From: Paramarasmius palmivorus
Lineage: Eukaryota > Basidiomycota > Agaricomycetes > Agaricales > Marasmiaceae
Assembly (NCBI GenBank): GCA_037176845.1
Contig: JAYKXP010000249.1
Span: 1 to 46,233, forward strand
Length of the DNA stretch: 46,233 bases
Direction of reading: 5' to 3'
Part shown: positions 22,044-33,485 of the stretch, piece after piece
Layout: each line of letters starts with the position of its first letter
Numbering within the stretch: position 1 is the first letter of the stretch
Program-made: the position numbers and the translations under genes
The notes under the pieces: generated by a model
What the model saw: the letters and a program-made list of their open reading frames with translations, nothing else
Told to the model about the DNA's origin: nothing
Databases searched by the model: none

Positions 22044-25000
22044 ATGGCTGGCCAGAAACGTGGTCTTTGGAACATTTTTGTGGATAACGAAGCGGCAGAC
22101 GACTCCAGTGGTGACGAAGAATACGATGAACTGGCTAGCGACGAGGAACCAGTAGAAGGGCAGGCCACGTCATCCAAAGCTTTAGAGCCTCCAGTTGCCC
22201 ATCTCACAGCAGCACAGACACCAGTCCTTTTTGATAGCATTATAAGTCGTATTCTCGCACGGGAAGAAGCCAAAGTGGAACACAAGAAGCGCAGCCATGA
22301 AGAAATGGAAATTTCATCCAGTCCAGTCCCCTCAGGATCTATCCCCGAACGGCCCCAGAAAATCACCAGGCCAAGTACACCCTGTACAGTTTCCCCAGGC
22401 GCAATTTCTTTGAATATTCCGGACGCGCGCTCTCACCAGCCAACTCCCTCAATTGAGGTATTTATCGTTTACAATTGGGTGGCACTCTAATTAATTAGTT
22501 CGGTCGCAGTCAATTGGTGCGTCGGATGGTGGAAACGTCCCCCCATTATCTACATCTACTGTAAGTAACCGCCGGCCATCAAGACATCTCACTGACATAA
22601 ACAAAGCCTGCCGATCGTTGTGACCCCAAATTACCCCAGCTTCTTCACCTTCGAGACCGACTAATCAATGAGGACTCCTTTACACTCGATGCTGCACGAG
22701 ATCAGCTTGCTGTAATCGTTTCCAGCCCATCTGAGGTGTTCGGCGTATGGTCAAAGCACCTTGACCTGGTAAGCGAAGCTGTAGGGACTGACGAAGCTAT
22801 TCCTCCAGTAGGTGGCGGGTACATTACTCGTTGTATTTAGTATTCATCATTTTAAGGTACCGGACATAACCGTTGATCCGCCACTCTCTGTGCCTGATTT
22901 ACGACCCTCGACACCAAATACGAGCAGCTCCCAACTTGAGGTGAGTGACAAACTTAATGATGAGCCTGTGCTGACATCTTCACAGCAATCGTTTCAACTG
23001 CTTCCAACCGATACTATTATCTTTTCACTTTCCGGTGATAGGATTGGGTATGCACGCCATCCAGTTCTGGAGTTGACGTCCATCGACGTCCCGGCGATGT
23101 TTATCCCGTTAAGGTCGGAATCCAACTCTGAACTGGCGTCAGGCATTCCGACTCTACCTCCATCTACTCCTGTTCTACCGCCTCGAGCAATCGCTGCGGT
23201 TCCTGCACCAACTGACATTCGACTTGATCCAGTCGTCAATGATACAATCGACGATATTTCAGATCAGGCTCAACCACTTCCGGCAAATTGCGGTACTTAC
23301 ATCTGCAAAGTACGCTGCAAACGTGGTCAGGAAGGACAATCTGTGATATTGATTACCACTGCATGCATATCTGCCTCCAACAAGCGCACCCAAGCATACA
23401 AATGTGCACTGGCAAAGTGGGAGGAGGCTAAACAGACCAAGCCAGAAGATCCTCACCCCAAACCAAAGAAACTGCCCCCAATTCCCCTCCTCTCCGCATA
23501 CAGTGCTGGTCATCCTGGATGGATCCACATCGAGCTTCGTGGGACCTATTCTTTTGAATCTCCAGATGTGTTGGATCTCCTGCGCGCTGCTCCACATCTT
23601 CTCTTTCCCAAGAGGCGCGTCTCTCGTGGTCCTATTCACGAAATCGTGGGATTCCAGAACTGGCGTCGTACACTACTCCCTGAATCCCGAACTTATACAG
23701 TTCAAGTTGGAGATTGGGTCGAGATCACCAGTGGGACGTATGCGGGCGATGTGGGACTTGTCGTGAGAGAAGAACAAGAAAACATTTCAGGTGCCCGCCG
23801 AGTATTGGCTGTCGTTGTTCCACGCTTCAACGTGGCCGAATATCTCAAAGAATGGCGCCTAAGTTCCAAATTTGCTAAGAAATACAAAGACACGTCCGTG
23901 ATGTGTGAATCTTGGAAAGGAGACCTTGGCTTTGGCACACTAGATACGACCAGGTCCAAATCCGCTGCCCTTCCTCTCACTTCTACATCTTCCACGACCG
24001 TTCTTTCTCCTCTAGAGAACCCAGATGCCTCATTGAATTCGTCAAACCAAGTTCAGGCGCCCGTGGAAGCGCCCACCGAGACAAAGTCATCACGACGCCA
24101 GAGAAAGTCGAAGTCACTTGTTAGGCCTCCGCCGCACCCCTTATCACACGACGAACTACAGCGGTGGGGCTGTATCCCCTGGGTCGATTATCGTTTTGGC
24201 TGTGAGTGTGATCCTCCACACACCAGTCCGGACTTTCGTTGCCCACATGCGTGGCTTCAAGTTGGAAATATTACCATGCAGTATGGTCTCGCCAATGTTT
24301 CATTCAGCGTTCTTCATCTTAAACCTGCCACCTTCTTTCCTGATGGTCTTGTTCCATTCTTCTTCCGTTCACGCCGTCCCCTAGTAGAACTCGCCATTGC
24401 TCACGCACCACCACCGAGGAGCTGGGTTTTCGATGTCGGGGACATTGTTCAATGTTGTATCACCCGGAAGGTTGGACTTCGCTCCGAAGACAGAGTAATT
24501 GACTCGACAGCTTCCGAGCTGGAACGAGCGTTCATGGAACGCGGCAATCCCGCATACTATAATGCAATGAATTGCGCGACAACATGGGCTCAAGCTGTTG
24601 CTAACTCCATTCGTGATAACTCAGGTGGCATCAGTCGTCCATCCCCAGTTACTGCTCAGGTCCCAGTTCCTAATACATGGAATGATCCATTCTTTTACCA
24701 CAGCGAAGCATACCTAGCTCTACGTCGTCAAGTTGAACAGTGGGTAGCTGCAGGCAAAGTCCCAGAGCCCGTCGTCGAAGCAGATCACACAGAACCGGCT
24801 TTACTGGACAATGTAGACAGCATGGGACGTGTCGTCGACGATACAATCATTGGGGGCAGGATTGCTGTGCTCCCCGAGGGACAAATCGATGGTAATGATA
24901 GGAAAGTCAGTGCGTTATCTCTCATCAAAGTTCACAGCATTGGGGATCTTGTTCAGCTTGTCAACCCTTCTGTTGCCAAAGGGGTTGTTATACCGCTCGA

Positions 25001-26714
25001 CAACAGTACCACTGACGTTCCGTCAACGGCATTAATAGTCAACATACGCCACTCTATCGTAGAGCTTCGCGCTGTTTCAGGTGGTCCGGTAAGCCGCACA
25101 GTGTGTTCGTGAAGCTATACTAAATCATACCTAGATTTACATTGCACACGCCAACTCATTGAGACGAGTTCAACAGCTGGCTGGTGACAATTTGTACATG
25201 CCCATCACCCAAGGCACCCTTGCCCCTGTTTCTCTTACTCCGACAAACACCCCCTTCAGTAAAGCGCCGTGGAAGGATCAACCGGTTTCCATTATCCGTG
25301 GTGACAAGAAACGACAAACTGGGCGCATCATTGATGTTTTCAGGGACGATTCCTACCCCAGTGGACTCCGACTTTTAGTGGAGATACAAACAGTGGGTGC
25401 TATTCGTCGTGAACCTTATGACTACGGTAGCCTTCGTCATGCAGAGTAAGGATTGAGGTCTTGAAGACACCAACAAAGGCTTACACTACCTTTAGCACCA
25501 GGACTTTTTTACGGCTCCCCGAAGACCCCTTTTGGCGACTCAAACAAGGGTACAATCCTCAGTATCACTCCACCGAAATCCGGTATTTCCAATCTGCTCA
25601 CCGTCGACGCCATGCACATGCCAATGTGATATCTCACATTCAGGGTGATCGTGAAGAAGCTCTGTCGATGGGAGCAAAGACACCGATGCATCGCGTGGCT
25701 GCAGAGGACGTGGGGACAGTTTGGGATCCCGCTCACGAATTCGAACGCTCCATCCACCCCCAACTCAAGTGGATGGAAGATACCAACGTCCGAGCTCGCC
25801 TTCTAGGAAGGCGGTTCTTTGTTGATATCGCTGACGGTGTTACATCTGTGAAGGATGCAGTTGTAGGTCTATCCGAAGATCCGAAGTTTGTCTTACATTA
25901 TGCTGCGCGTGTTCGGACTAAGGGTAGTGCCAACACGATTCCGGCCGTGTCCTTGAAGCCATCATCCACACCTGTGGAATTCGACACCGAACGGGGACTT
26001 CTGTATGTCGTCAAAGGCAAGTACGCCGGGTGTTTTGGCCGCCGTGTTGCGCATTGCTTCGTCGGGGATGACAGCACCAGAGAAAATGGACGCTTAGTGT
26101 TGCAACGGGTTGTACCCTTGCACGATGGCCACGCTGAGGTGTTACTGCACGATGAAACCATTACCGTGCGTCCATGGTACATGATTCGTGTCAAGGAGAC
26201 CAGAGAGGAATCCAAGGCTGCGTTTTCGTTGTTAAAGCCGATTCGGACGGACTTTGTGCAAGGGAAAAGGCTGACCCACGTTCCTGGTGTGCCATATGTT
26301 GATTCAGACCCAGAGGAGCAAAAGGAAGACACGCCCCCACCCTTTGTGAAAACTTCTAATGTCCCCGATCCTTTCGAGCCTTCGTGGCATGGTGCAACCC
26401 CTAAGCACGCCAAGTCTTGCCTGGACGATATGGCCCTCATTTCCACACAACCGGGTGAATCGGAACCGCCCCATCGCACTCGTTTACTTCAGCTTCGAAA
26501 CGAATTTTGGCTGGATCCGGCATTGGGGATGGATCATGCCATGAATGTCGTCAATGAAGTGACTCTCCCCGACACACCAGCACGTTGGGAGTGGACCAGG
26601 TTCTTTGGGGAACTCAATGAGGCGTATCTTGAAGGGGACGCGTTACCACCTGTAAGCTTGTATCAAGTCATTTGAACATTTGATCTTACTTGTTCTTAGG
26701 CTCCAGATGTTTGA
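22044..26714 (+). CDS. Spt5-like NGN/KOW protein (transposon cargo)
   Basis: Exons 22044-22457, 22510-22560, 22607-22807, 22857-25088, 25135-25445, 25496-26651 and 26700-26714 join in frame to about 1459 residues. A further in-frame 45-nt GTGAGT..CACAG segment (22940-22984) may also be spliced out. The N-terminus is acidic (residues ~10-40), as in Spt5. About residues 369-490 resemble an NGN domain (TYICKVRCKRGQE, later HPGWIHIELRG and SPDVLDLLRAAP). A strong KOW motif follows at ~504-530 (VGDWVEITSGTYAGDVGLV, then VLAVVVPRF). Weaker KOW-like units lie near 930-960, 1011-1045 and 1231-1260 (VVKGKYAGCFGRRVAH). A cysteine-rich patch lies at ~660-690 (CECDPPH, RCPHAW). Cellular Spt5 with Spt4 grips RNA polymerase II during elongation. 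A role in transcribing or silencing the element is inference. The order NGN then KOW argues against a chance KOW protein. Confidence 0.8.
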
Positions 26715-26991
26715 AATCCTTTCGTTATGTTACTAGTAATTGCTTGTCCGATGCTATCGTGCGCTGATTGTTTTGAATTTGCATTCGCTGTATCTACCTA
26801 GATCAAATATTAGATTACCCACGTGTTTCAGTATCATGTGCCCGCTTGCAGTGGTTCTCCGAGAAATTCCTGCTCGAAGGCCCGGGGTGTCGGTTGATCA
26901 TCTTTCCACCAACCGTCATCTTGTGGTTACAAGAGCTAGATACTAATATGTACCCTCAGAGTTGCCCTCAACCTTCTTCCTTGATCTCACC

Positions 26992-27767
26992 ATGTCCTCC
27001 AAGGGTAAGCAGAAGTCCAAAAAGCCGACGAGGCCAACGCCTGAGGTGAGTATTCAGTTACTATGTTGAAGATTTCTCTCACATGCGACATAGGACTGCT
27101 TTCGGACTGCAACGGCTATTATGGAGGCCAGTATGTCCGATAATTTTGATATCGACGCAATATTTGGACCAGAGCCCACGCCTACGGAAAAGGATCTTAC
27201 TGAAGTTCATCCTGGATGGCGTCCAGTCCATGCACTCGCTATGGCTGACGGTCTTGTTGGAGTCATGCAGTTCCTGTCTGCTCAACCGTACGTTCTTTCG
27301 CATGCCTCTTATGATTTTTGGCTAAGGTGTCTTAGTAAACTGGCAACTCTTATCGAACCTGGCACGCCATGTCTCATGGAAAGTACGTTAATTGCTCTTG
27401 CTAGGCGCGCCGAAGTTCAGAAAGAAAGTAAGTCCTTTTGCGGTTTTGAACTCCTTCGATCTATCTGACTGTCTACCTTAGATCCCCAACGTGAGCTGCC
27501 TGTACCCGGCCCAGATGAAGATCTATCGCCATGGCTCCTGTTCAGCAATATTGTCGTACGACATCGTTTGATGCCCTCACTTGAGTTGATGGCTGATCCT
27601 GAGTATGCAATGTAGTTTTAATGGTATCATAGGCTGACACATATTCTAGATTCGATCCCCATGCCCCTAATGCGCCTGGCGATAAGAGGAGCCATATGGA
27701 ATTTTTCCTTATGTTCCTTCGCTTGCACCTCTTGTTGGACCTGACGGCTAAGCGGCCTTTCCCTTAA
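26992..27767 (+). CDS. Hypothetical 195-residue protein (transposon cargo)
   Basis: Five exons (26992-27045, 27094-27287, 27327-27427, 27482-27602, 27650-27767) join in frame to 195 residues. The ATG at 26992 has an ACC context and opens a lysine-rich tail (MSSKGKQKSKKPTRP). The middle is helical and fairly hydrophobic (WRPVHALAMADGLVGVMQFL, then MESTLIALARRAEVQ). The C-terminus has a short leucine-rich helix (FFLMFLRLHLLLDL). There is no signal peptide and no catalytic motif. It lies 277 bp after the Spt5-like gene and 161 bp before the next gene, all on the same strand. The 39-nt intron 27288-27326 is a multiple of three and could be retained. The family is unknown to me. Confidence 0.65.
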
Positions 27768-27928
27768 ACGATGGTCTTCTCAGCAGTAGAGATGGTAGAG
27801 ATAGTTACTTGTTAAAATGTGATAAAGATTTTCCGAATTTGAGTTTTCGTAGAGCTCATGAGAAAAAATAGATCATAACCTGGAAGTCATAAAGCTACAG
27901 GTTGCTACCTCGGAATTTGCGTCCCACC

Positions 27929-30900
27929 ATGCCCAAGCCCAACACGCGCAATAGCAAAATGCGCACTCGGAGCACCCACCAGGGTGCACTATTGACGTTG
28001 TCCACCTCAACGCCTAACAAGAACAAGCCCGCAACTCGCCGTAGAAAGGTCAGAATTTTGTCGTCTCCGTAACGTTCATTCCTGAACCGATTCATAGAAG
28101 CCGCGTCCCCAATCAGATCCCCCACCGGACCAGGTAGCTACCTCTGGGTGTTTGTACTCAGATACTAATGTACGATATAGGAGACCTCAATCCACAATGA
28201 TCTGGAGCCTGTGGTTCCATTGATGGAATCAGCGTCAAGTAAGTACAGTTGTCCCACTTCGCTTTGTGTTGTTTATTAAAAAAAATTGTTGTACAGCGTC
28301 GCGTCCGCGCAAACTTGTGCTATCACATGTAGAGATTCCTATCGATTCCACCCTGAGTCCTATTCGTGAGGTGTCCATCCCTTCTCAAACACCTCCACCG
28401 GCTCCTGGGACAACACCCACACCCAATGTTCCCTCTCCTCTGCCCTCGCCACCTGCACTTCATGCACCTGCTACCAGTCCTGTCAACCCACTCTTAGACG
28501 ATGAGTCTGGGTCAGATTACGAGGCCACTCGTCAAGAACTTCACCGCCAACGGCGCCGCAAGGGGATCCAATCAGACTCTGAAGAGGACGACCAGGAGGA
28601 ACCTCGTCCTGCCAAACGCAAAGCTTCAGCAATCCCCGCTTCAACTCCAGCTCTGGCGACTACGTCTCCAACCAAGACGCGCTGGAAGCAGAAGAAGAAG
28701 CTCGCCACGGTTGCCCACGAAACTTCTCAGTCCTTGGCCGGCGCCGGCGCCATTGAATCTACACCTTTTCCCTCTGCATCTTGTGACGATGGTGACCTTT
28801 ATCCGGTTATTGATGACGATGATCCCGACATTCCTCCGTCGCTCAAAACACGTGGGCCTCTCCCCAAGGATGTCAAGTCGCAGTTAGATGCTGTGCATGA
28901 GCAGTATCTCATGGAGGTGAAGAAGATCGCCTCCACCAACAACCTTGCAGTTCAGCGATGCCTAGACTACCTCAAAGCTGGTATCCAAATCGCACCGCGC
29001 GGGGTCAACCGGTACAATGCCTTCCAGGCGTTTTACAGCCATTTTCATCCGAAACCTGATGACGGTGAGTTCAAGATGTGTTCACAGTGACCTGTATGAC
29101 TTATATCTTTGACACTAGTACCAGCAGCGCTATACCGACACCAAATGTCGGAGGCCTATAACTACGTCTGCTGGAGGAATAATTGCCTTCCTGATGACAT
29201 TGAACTGCCCTTCATCAATGAGGTTGCTGAAGGCCAACCTGGCACGTTTGTTTCACACCCTGATCAACCCTTGCCCGAGGCAGACGTTCACGAAATGGTA
29301 TGGTACGCTGAGTGGTATGGCAAGCTCATCGACCACATCCTCAATGAGTCCAAAGTGAGTGGTTCATTCCGGGCGCAGGCCCACAAAATCCTCAAGCCCT
29401 TTCTTGCCCTGGTAGGTTGCAACTTTGTTCCATCCTTTTTCGCTGACGCCTTTCATTCCAGGCCTATAATGCCCTCATTAATAATGGCGTTCACATATTT
29501 GGGTACCTCATTGATACTCGCCGTGACGCCAATGGCATGTCTGCCAGCTCAATTTGGGGGAACTCCCCCGATTTCCACGAGGTTCATGCCAAGCATCGTG
29601 TTGATATCCAAGCGCAAACTTTCAACTTCGAGGCTATGTTCAGGTGTGTCTTTTCTTTCCAGTTGAAATGCTATCCTAACAGGACCATAGGATGGTCGAG
29701 ATGGCGAAGCGTGGGCGTGACATACCCCCCATGTATGTGAGCGCGACCGAGGCCGTCGTATAATGGGACGTATAGCACATGCTGAAATTAGTGAGTCCTT
29801 ATCTTCTCTTCATAGGGTTTTGTCTCATCTACGCAATCCAGAAATGTTGACTGGAAAAGAATGCTCCTGGAACAACTTTTTGCGGAATGCAGCCAGTCTC
29901 CAACTTCGCCTTTGCAATTGGCCTATCAACGTTCCTTTCCCTGGCCTTCCAGGGGGTCCCAAGGAGTGCCGCAAGGGCGATTACGACGAGTTCCTCCCGG
30001 ACAAGGAACAATGGATCAGGGAGTTACTCGATGGAAAGATCTCTGCTGAACAGCAAAGAACCCCAAAATGTGTTTACTTCGAGCGGTGGACAGATGGTAT
30101 GCCTTCTATGTTGCTATCTTTCATACACTTGACTTCACGATTACTTGCAGAGGAGAAGAACATGTCCCATGAGGACCAAGAGAACATAGCAATTGTTCGC
30201 ATGGTTGACGGTACCGATTACGTCTATGCCCGCGACTCCGAAAGCTGGGTGACTGGTAAAGAGGTCCACTCAGACGATGAAGATCCCGAAGATGCTGGGA
30301 AGCCTAAAAAGGTCAAACGCTCTGGACGTAAGTACTCTTCTTTGTCCACTAAGTTCCTCTCTTATTTCTTCTCTGCAGGTGGACGTAAACAATCAAAGAA
30401 AGACACCAACGACGCTCCCCAAGTCGCTAACGATATTGCGAGTATGTACGCCTACCGTTTCTATTGTGGTGGTTCCTAACCTTTTGCTCAGACCCTGCTA
30501 AACCGAAGGCAAAAGCTGCGGCAAAGCCAGCTTCATCATTGTCAGGGGATGTTTTCAATGATGATAACAGTGCCACATGTGTTCCGAAAGGAAAAGGTAC
30601 GTGTGGTTGTCCCTCTGTAAGATGCACTACCTCAACGCAAAGTGCATGTAGGCAAACAGAAGCAGCTTGTACTGAATTCACCACGTAAGTGATTTTACTC
30701 TCATTCCTTTTGGTTGCTTATCTTATTGGACAGCAAACCGTGAGCTTTCGGTTCCCAATGTCGACGAAGACCCCCGACTTGACCCAACTGTTCCATTACA
30801 AGGTTGGTCCCTTCTTATGCAACATCACGCTGTGGATTGACTGCGTTACACAGACATTGAAGATGCACTTTTTCAAGCAGCATCCTCCTTGGATGAGGAC

Positions 30901-32073
30901 CCCGATTACGATGAGAGCACATGCTATGAGCTGCTTGGATCATATTTGCGTCCCGGCACTGCTGCTTATCGTGCCTGGGTTGGCCATTTCCTCAAGGTAT
31001 GTTGCTCTTATCAATCGCATTAACACTCATGCTGACACGATGTAGATTTCGAAGTCGCGTTCCGCATCACTGCCTTCAGTTGAAGAAAACCTCAATGAGT
31101 ATGATGCTGTTGAGTCAGACTCAGAGCCTCTAGTTGGGAACAATGATATCACAGATAACGATGGACACACTCCTGGTATGTTTTTTGTGTTGTTTTATTC
31201 TCATTACTCACCTACATTAGCATCAGCACATGAAGCCCTGGTTGCGCTTCATGAAGCCATTTGTACTGGGGATAGGCACATCGGGGATGCCTATGCTATG
31301 TTGGACGACCTTCTACACCCTGAAAGTGAGGCCTATGAGTTGTGGAAGGCACATTTCAATCTACTCAATGAGGCTAGTGACGAGGAAGCTGTACCTGATG
31401 TAAGTATCCTCTTCATTTGAACGACAAGTTGTTAACACATTTAAAGCCACCAGATGTTCTGCTTCAATTTCACGATCCTATGGAGGATCAACGTACTCCT
31501 ACGCCCCCGCCGATCACATTTGACGAACACCCCTCAGTTCAACTACGCCGGCTATTCCCTAAAATTGATCTCTCGAAACACGTCACTGCACACAGTAAAG
31601 GTCATGGAAAGCCTGCTCAGAATCGCCCCTCCAACGTTCCAGCAAAGGCAGTGTCTGTTCGTCATGCCACTCCTCAACCCGAGAAACCAAGGCCTACGAT
31701 TCCTCGTACACTGACACAAGCTGTCCCAATCCCTTCTCGTTCCCATCAACCAACGGTTCCACCTGCGTCGCTTATACTCCCCCAAACCATACAGCCAGTA
31801 AAGGGCCTCTCTGTTGCGCCAACGAAGGTCATTAAACCTTCTTCAGCCCTGCGGCAGGTTCTGGTGGGTCCTTCCAGCACTCAACCACCGTCTCAGGCTT
31901 CCTCTCAGCAGTCAGGTGCCGGGTCTAAGAGACCTGTACCTGAGCGTGCCTATATTGGCGCCCCTGGTTATAAGGGGCCAACTGACTACTTTGATTCTTC
32001 AAGGAAGCGGCCAGTAAAACGTCAGCGTTTGGAGGCAGAAGGTGCAGGTACCAGCTCATCAAAGCTTAGGTAG
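27929..32073 (+). CDS. Hypothetical 1109-residue largely disordered nuclear protein (transposon cargo)
   Basis: Seventeen exons join to exactly 1109 codons plus stop: 27929-28048, 28098-28133, 28181-28238, 28297-29064, 29119-29411, 29462-29643, 29691-29732, 29792-30096, 30151-30327, 30379-30441, 30492-30596, 30652-30684, 30734-30802, 30854-30996, 31046-31175, 31221-31399 and 31447-32073. The N-terminal ~250 residues are Pro/Ser/Thr-rich and basic-acidic (QRRRKG, SDSEEDDQEE, TRWKQKKK). About 260-560 is an ordered, aromatic and helical region (VNRYNAFQAFYSHFHP, EMVWYAEWYGKLIDHIL, RVLSHLRNPEML). A faint similarity to HMG/YABBY-type DNA-binding helices around VNRYNAF is a guess. Acidic linkers follow, then a proline-rich tail ending in a nuclear-signal-like KRPVKRQRLE. 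The function is unknown. Many tiny exons raise the chance of one or two wrong boundaries. Confidence 0.7.
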
Positions 32074-32377
32074 CTCCTCGGTATATATATTCTTTATGTG
32101 AACTATTAGAGACATGTTTGTGATCCAAATTAAATAATCAATCTCAATGTGATTTTATCTCAAACGTGCTTTTATCTCAAACATGCTTTGAAACAAGAAA
32201 TAATCGGGGTTGTTCATCAGTATTCACCCTTAATTTGGAATCAAATGTCAATTATGCTCTTGTGTGCCTATGTAGGTTCAAATTTTGTGTTTAGAACTAG
32301 CAAGATACACTCAATAAACCATCCTGTGATTGTTGGACCATAAGTTGGTGATTGCCCATGAAGTAATATATGCCACT
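32074..32377. other. AT-rich spacer between last cargo gene and right array
   Basis: The 3' flank of the 1109-residue gene is AT-rich with TATATATATT just after the stop. It likely carries the poly(A) signals. No gene is seen. Confidence 0.5.
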
Positions 32378-32672
32378 GGTAGCTGCCCGATTGATTTTAT
32401 GTGTCGGAGGTAGCTACCCAGTAAATATAACTGTTATAGGTAGCTGCCCAAGGAATATGTATGGCATAGGTAGCTGCCCAACTATGATATCTAGCACAGG
32501 TGGCTGCCCAACTATTATATCTGGCACAGGTAGCTACCCACCAGATATATCTCACTCAGGTAGCTACCCACCAGATGTATACATTAGAGGTAGCTGCCCT
32601 ATCACAGGTAGCTACCAGGCACTGTTGCTATGCCATTAGGCAGTTACCTTTCAGTACGCTAGGCAGCTACCT
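32378..32672. repeat. Right subterminal array of ~10-bp palindromes, 30-bp period
   Basis: GGTAGCTRCCC sites start at 32378, 32409, 32439, 32469, 32499, 32529, 32559 and 32589, an almost exact 30-bp period. Less regular GGTAGCTACC or GGCAGNTACC sites follow at 32607, 32639 and 32662. The array ends about 698 bp from the right terminus; the left array begins 690-715 bp from the left terminus, so the two are symmetric. It lies just downstream of the 1109-residue gene. Confidence 0.88.
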
Positions 32673-33072
32673 CTGACAGTGGACAGCAGGCATAATGTTC
32701 AAATTGGCGGAAGTTGTAGTAGTATGGTTTATGTTATGATATGTCTTAATAGTTGTATACTATTTACCCCAGTCATCCATTCTATACCCGTGTTCAGTTC
32801 TATGTCCTGTTGTTACTCTCTACATAAAAACATATATAATAACTGTGAGTTCTAAGCATGATTACTGAATCATACAAGATGTACTGGGCAGAGCATTGTA
32901 ATATTACTACTGTAGACTGCCTCACAGAAGCTTGAGCATATGGGCCACCTAAAATCATCTCTTTTAAAGAGATAAATGGGAATTCTGTCCAAGCATTGAC
33001 CCTTTTATTGGTTGCACAATACTGAGATGTTGTTAAAAGCATAAGTGGCATGAGAAAGAGCAACATCAGTAG
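32673..33072. other. Spacer between right array and right TIR
   Basis: AT-rich sequence with no supported gene. The corresponding left spacer (14795-15187) is similarly empty and is not obviously homologous beyond the TIR. Confidence 0.5.
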
Positions 33073-33369
33073 ATAAATACCCAATTTATGGTCCATTCCA
33101 AAGAAGGAGGACCCCTGACACCCCTGTCACGTCACTAAATTGGGGTATCTACCAACAAAAACCAAGCAACAGCCTAGGGACTCTTATATCTGAGAGGCAG
33201 CTGCCCAGGACTTAATATCACATAAAGCCAGGAAAAAACCTTACCAACATCTTGAATTGCAGGTAAGTACCTACCAAGGTAACCACAATCAATGAACCCA
33301 CCTTAAAGACCAAACTGCTCACCTTGAGAGTTTATCCTAATAGGTCCTGTATGGGGGGTGACTGAAGTG
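33073..33369 (-). repeat. Right terminal inverted repeat, 297 bp
   Basis: Reverse-complement partner of 14498-14794, ending GGGGGGTGACTGAAGTG at the outer edge. Homology stops within a few bases on both sides, which fixes the element ends. Confidence 0.95.
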
Positions 33370-33485
33370 CCCGAATACTCAATCCAATCCCCAAGAAACG
33401 ACTACCCTGCGCACCGCATTGGCCATTGAAGAAGACGAAGATCAAGAAGATCACCTTCTCGCCATGGATGGCAACGGTGACATAT
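33370..33485 (+). pseudogene. Coding remnant between the two mobile elements
   Basis: One plus frame is open throughout this 116-bp piece and encodes LRTALAIEEDEDQEDHLLAM, with an acidic low-complexity character. It is cut on the left by the KDZ element and on the right by the LTR element. It is probably a fragment of an older gene or retroelement Gag; the family is unknown. The sequence after the LTR element (37829 onward) is another coding-like piece, but I cannot show that the two belong together. Confidence 0.3.

Larger units (their letters stand above)
14498..33369. mobile_element. 18.9-kb KDZ-type DNA transposon with TIRs and four cargo genes
   Basis: The ends are 297-bp inverted repeats starting CACTTCAGTCACC; outside them the flanks are unrelated. 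The interior encodes a KDZ-superfamily transposase and a MYND zinc-finger protein on the minus strand, and an Spt5-like NGN/KOW protein, a 195-residue protein and a 1109-residue disordered protein on the plus strand. Palindrome arrays with a 30-bp period sit about 0.7-1.0 kb inside both ends. A long inverted repeat lies between the divergent gene blocks. KDZ elements are known from basidiomycetes, where some carry extra genes such as TET/JBP; none is present here. No target-site duplication is visible: GACCTTAC precedes the left end and CCCGAATA follows the right end. Near-identical TIRs and intact gene models suggest recent activity. Confidence 0.9.

Noticed and set aside
22994..23239. Minus-strand open frames inside the Spt5-like gene
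   Set aside because: They are shadows of the plus-strand coding sequence, which has the domain evidence.
14498..33369. TET/JBP dioxygenase cargo, as known for other KDZ elements
   Set aside because: No dioxygenase HxD...H pattern or TET-like segment was found in any cargo gene.
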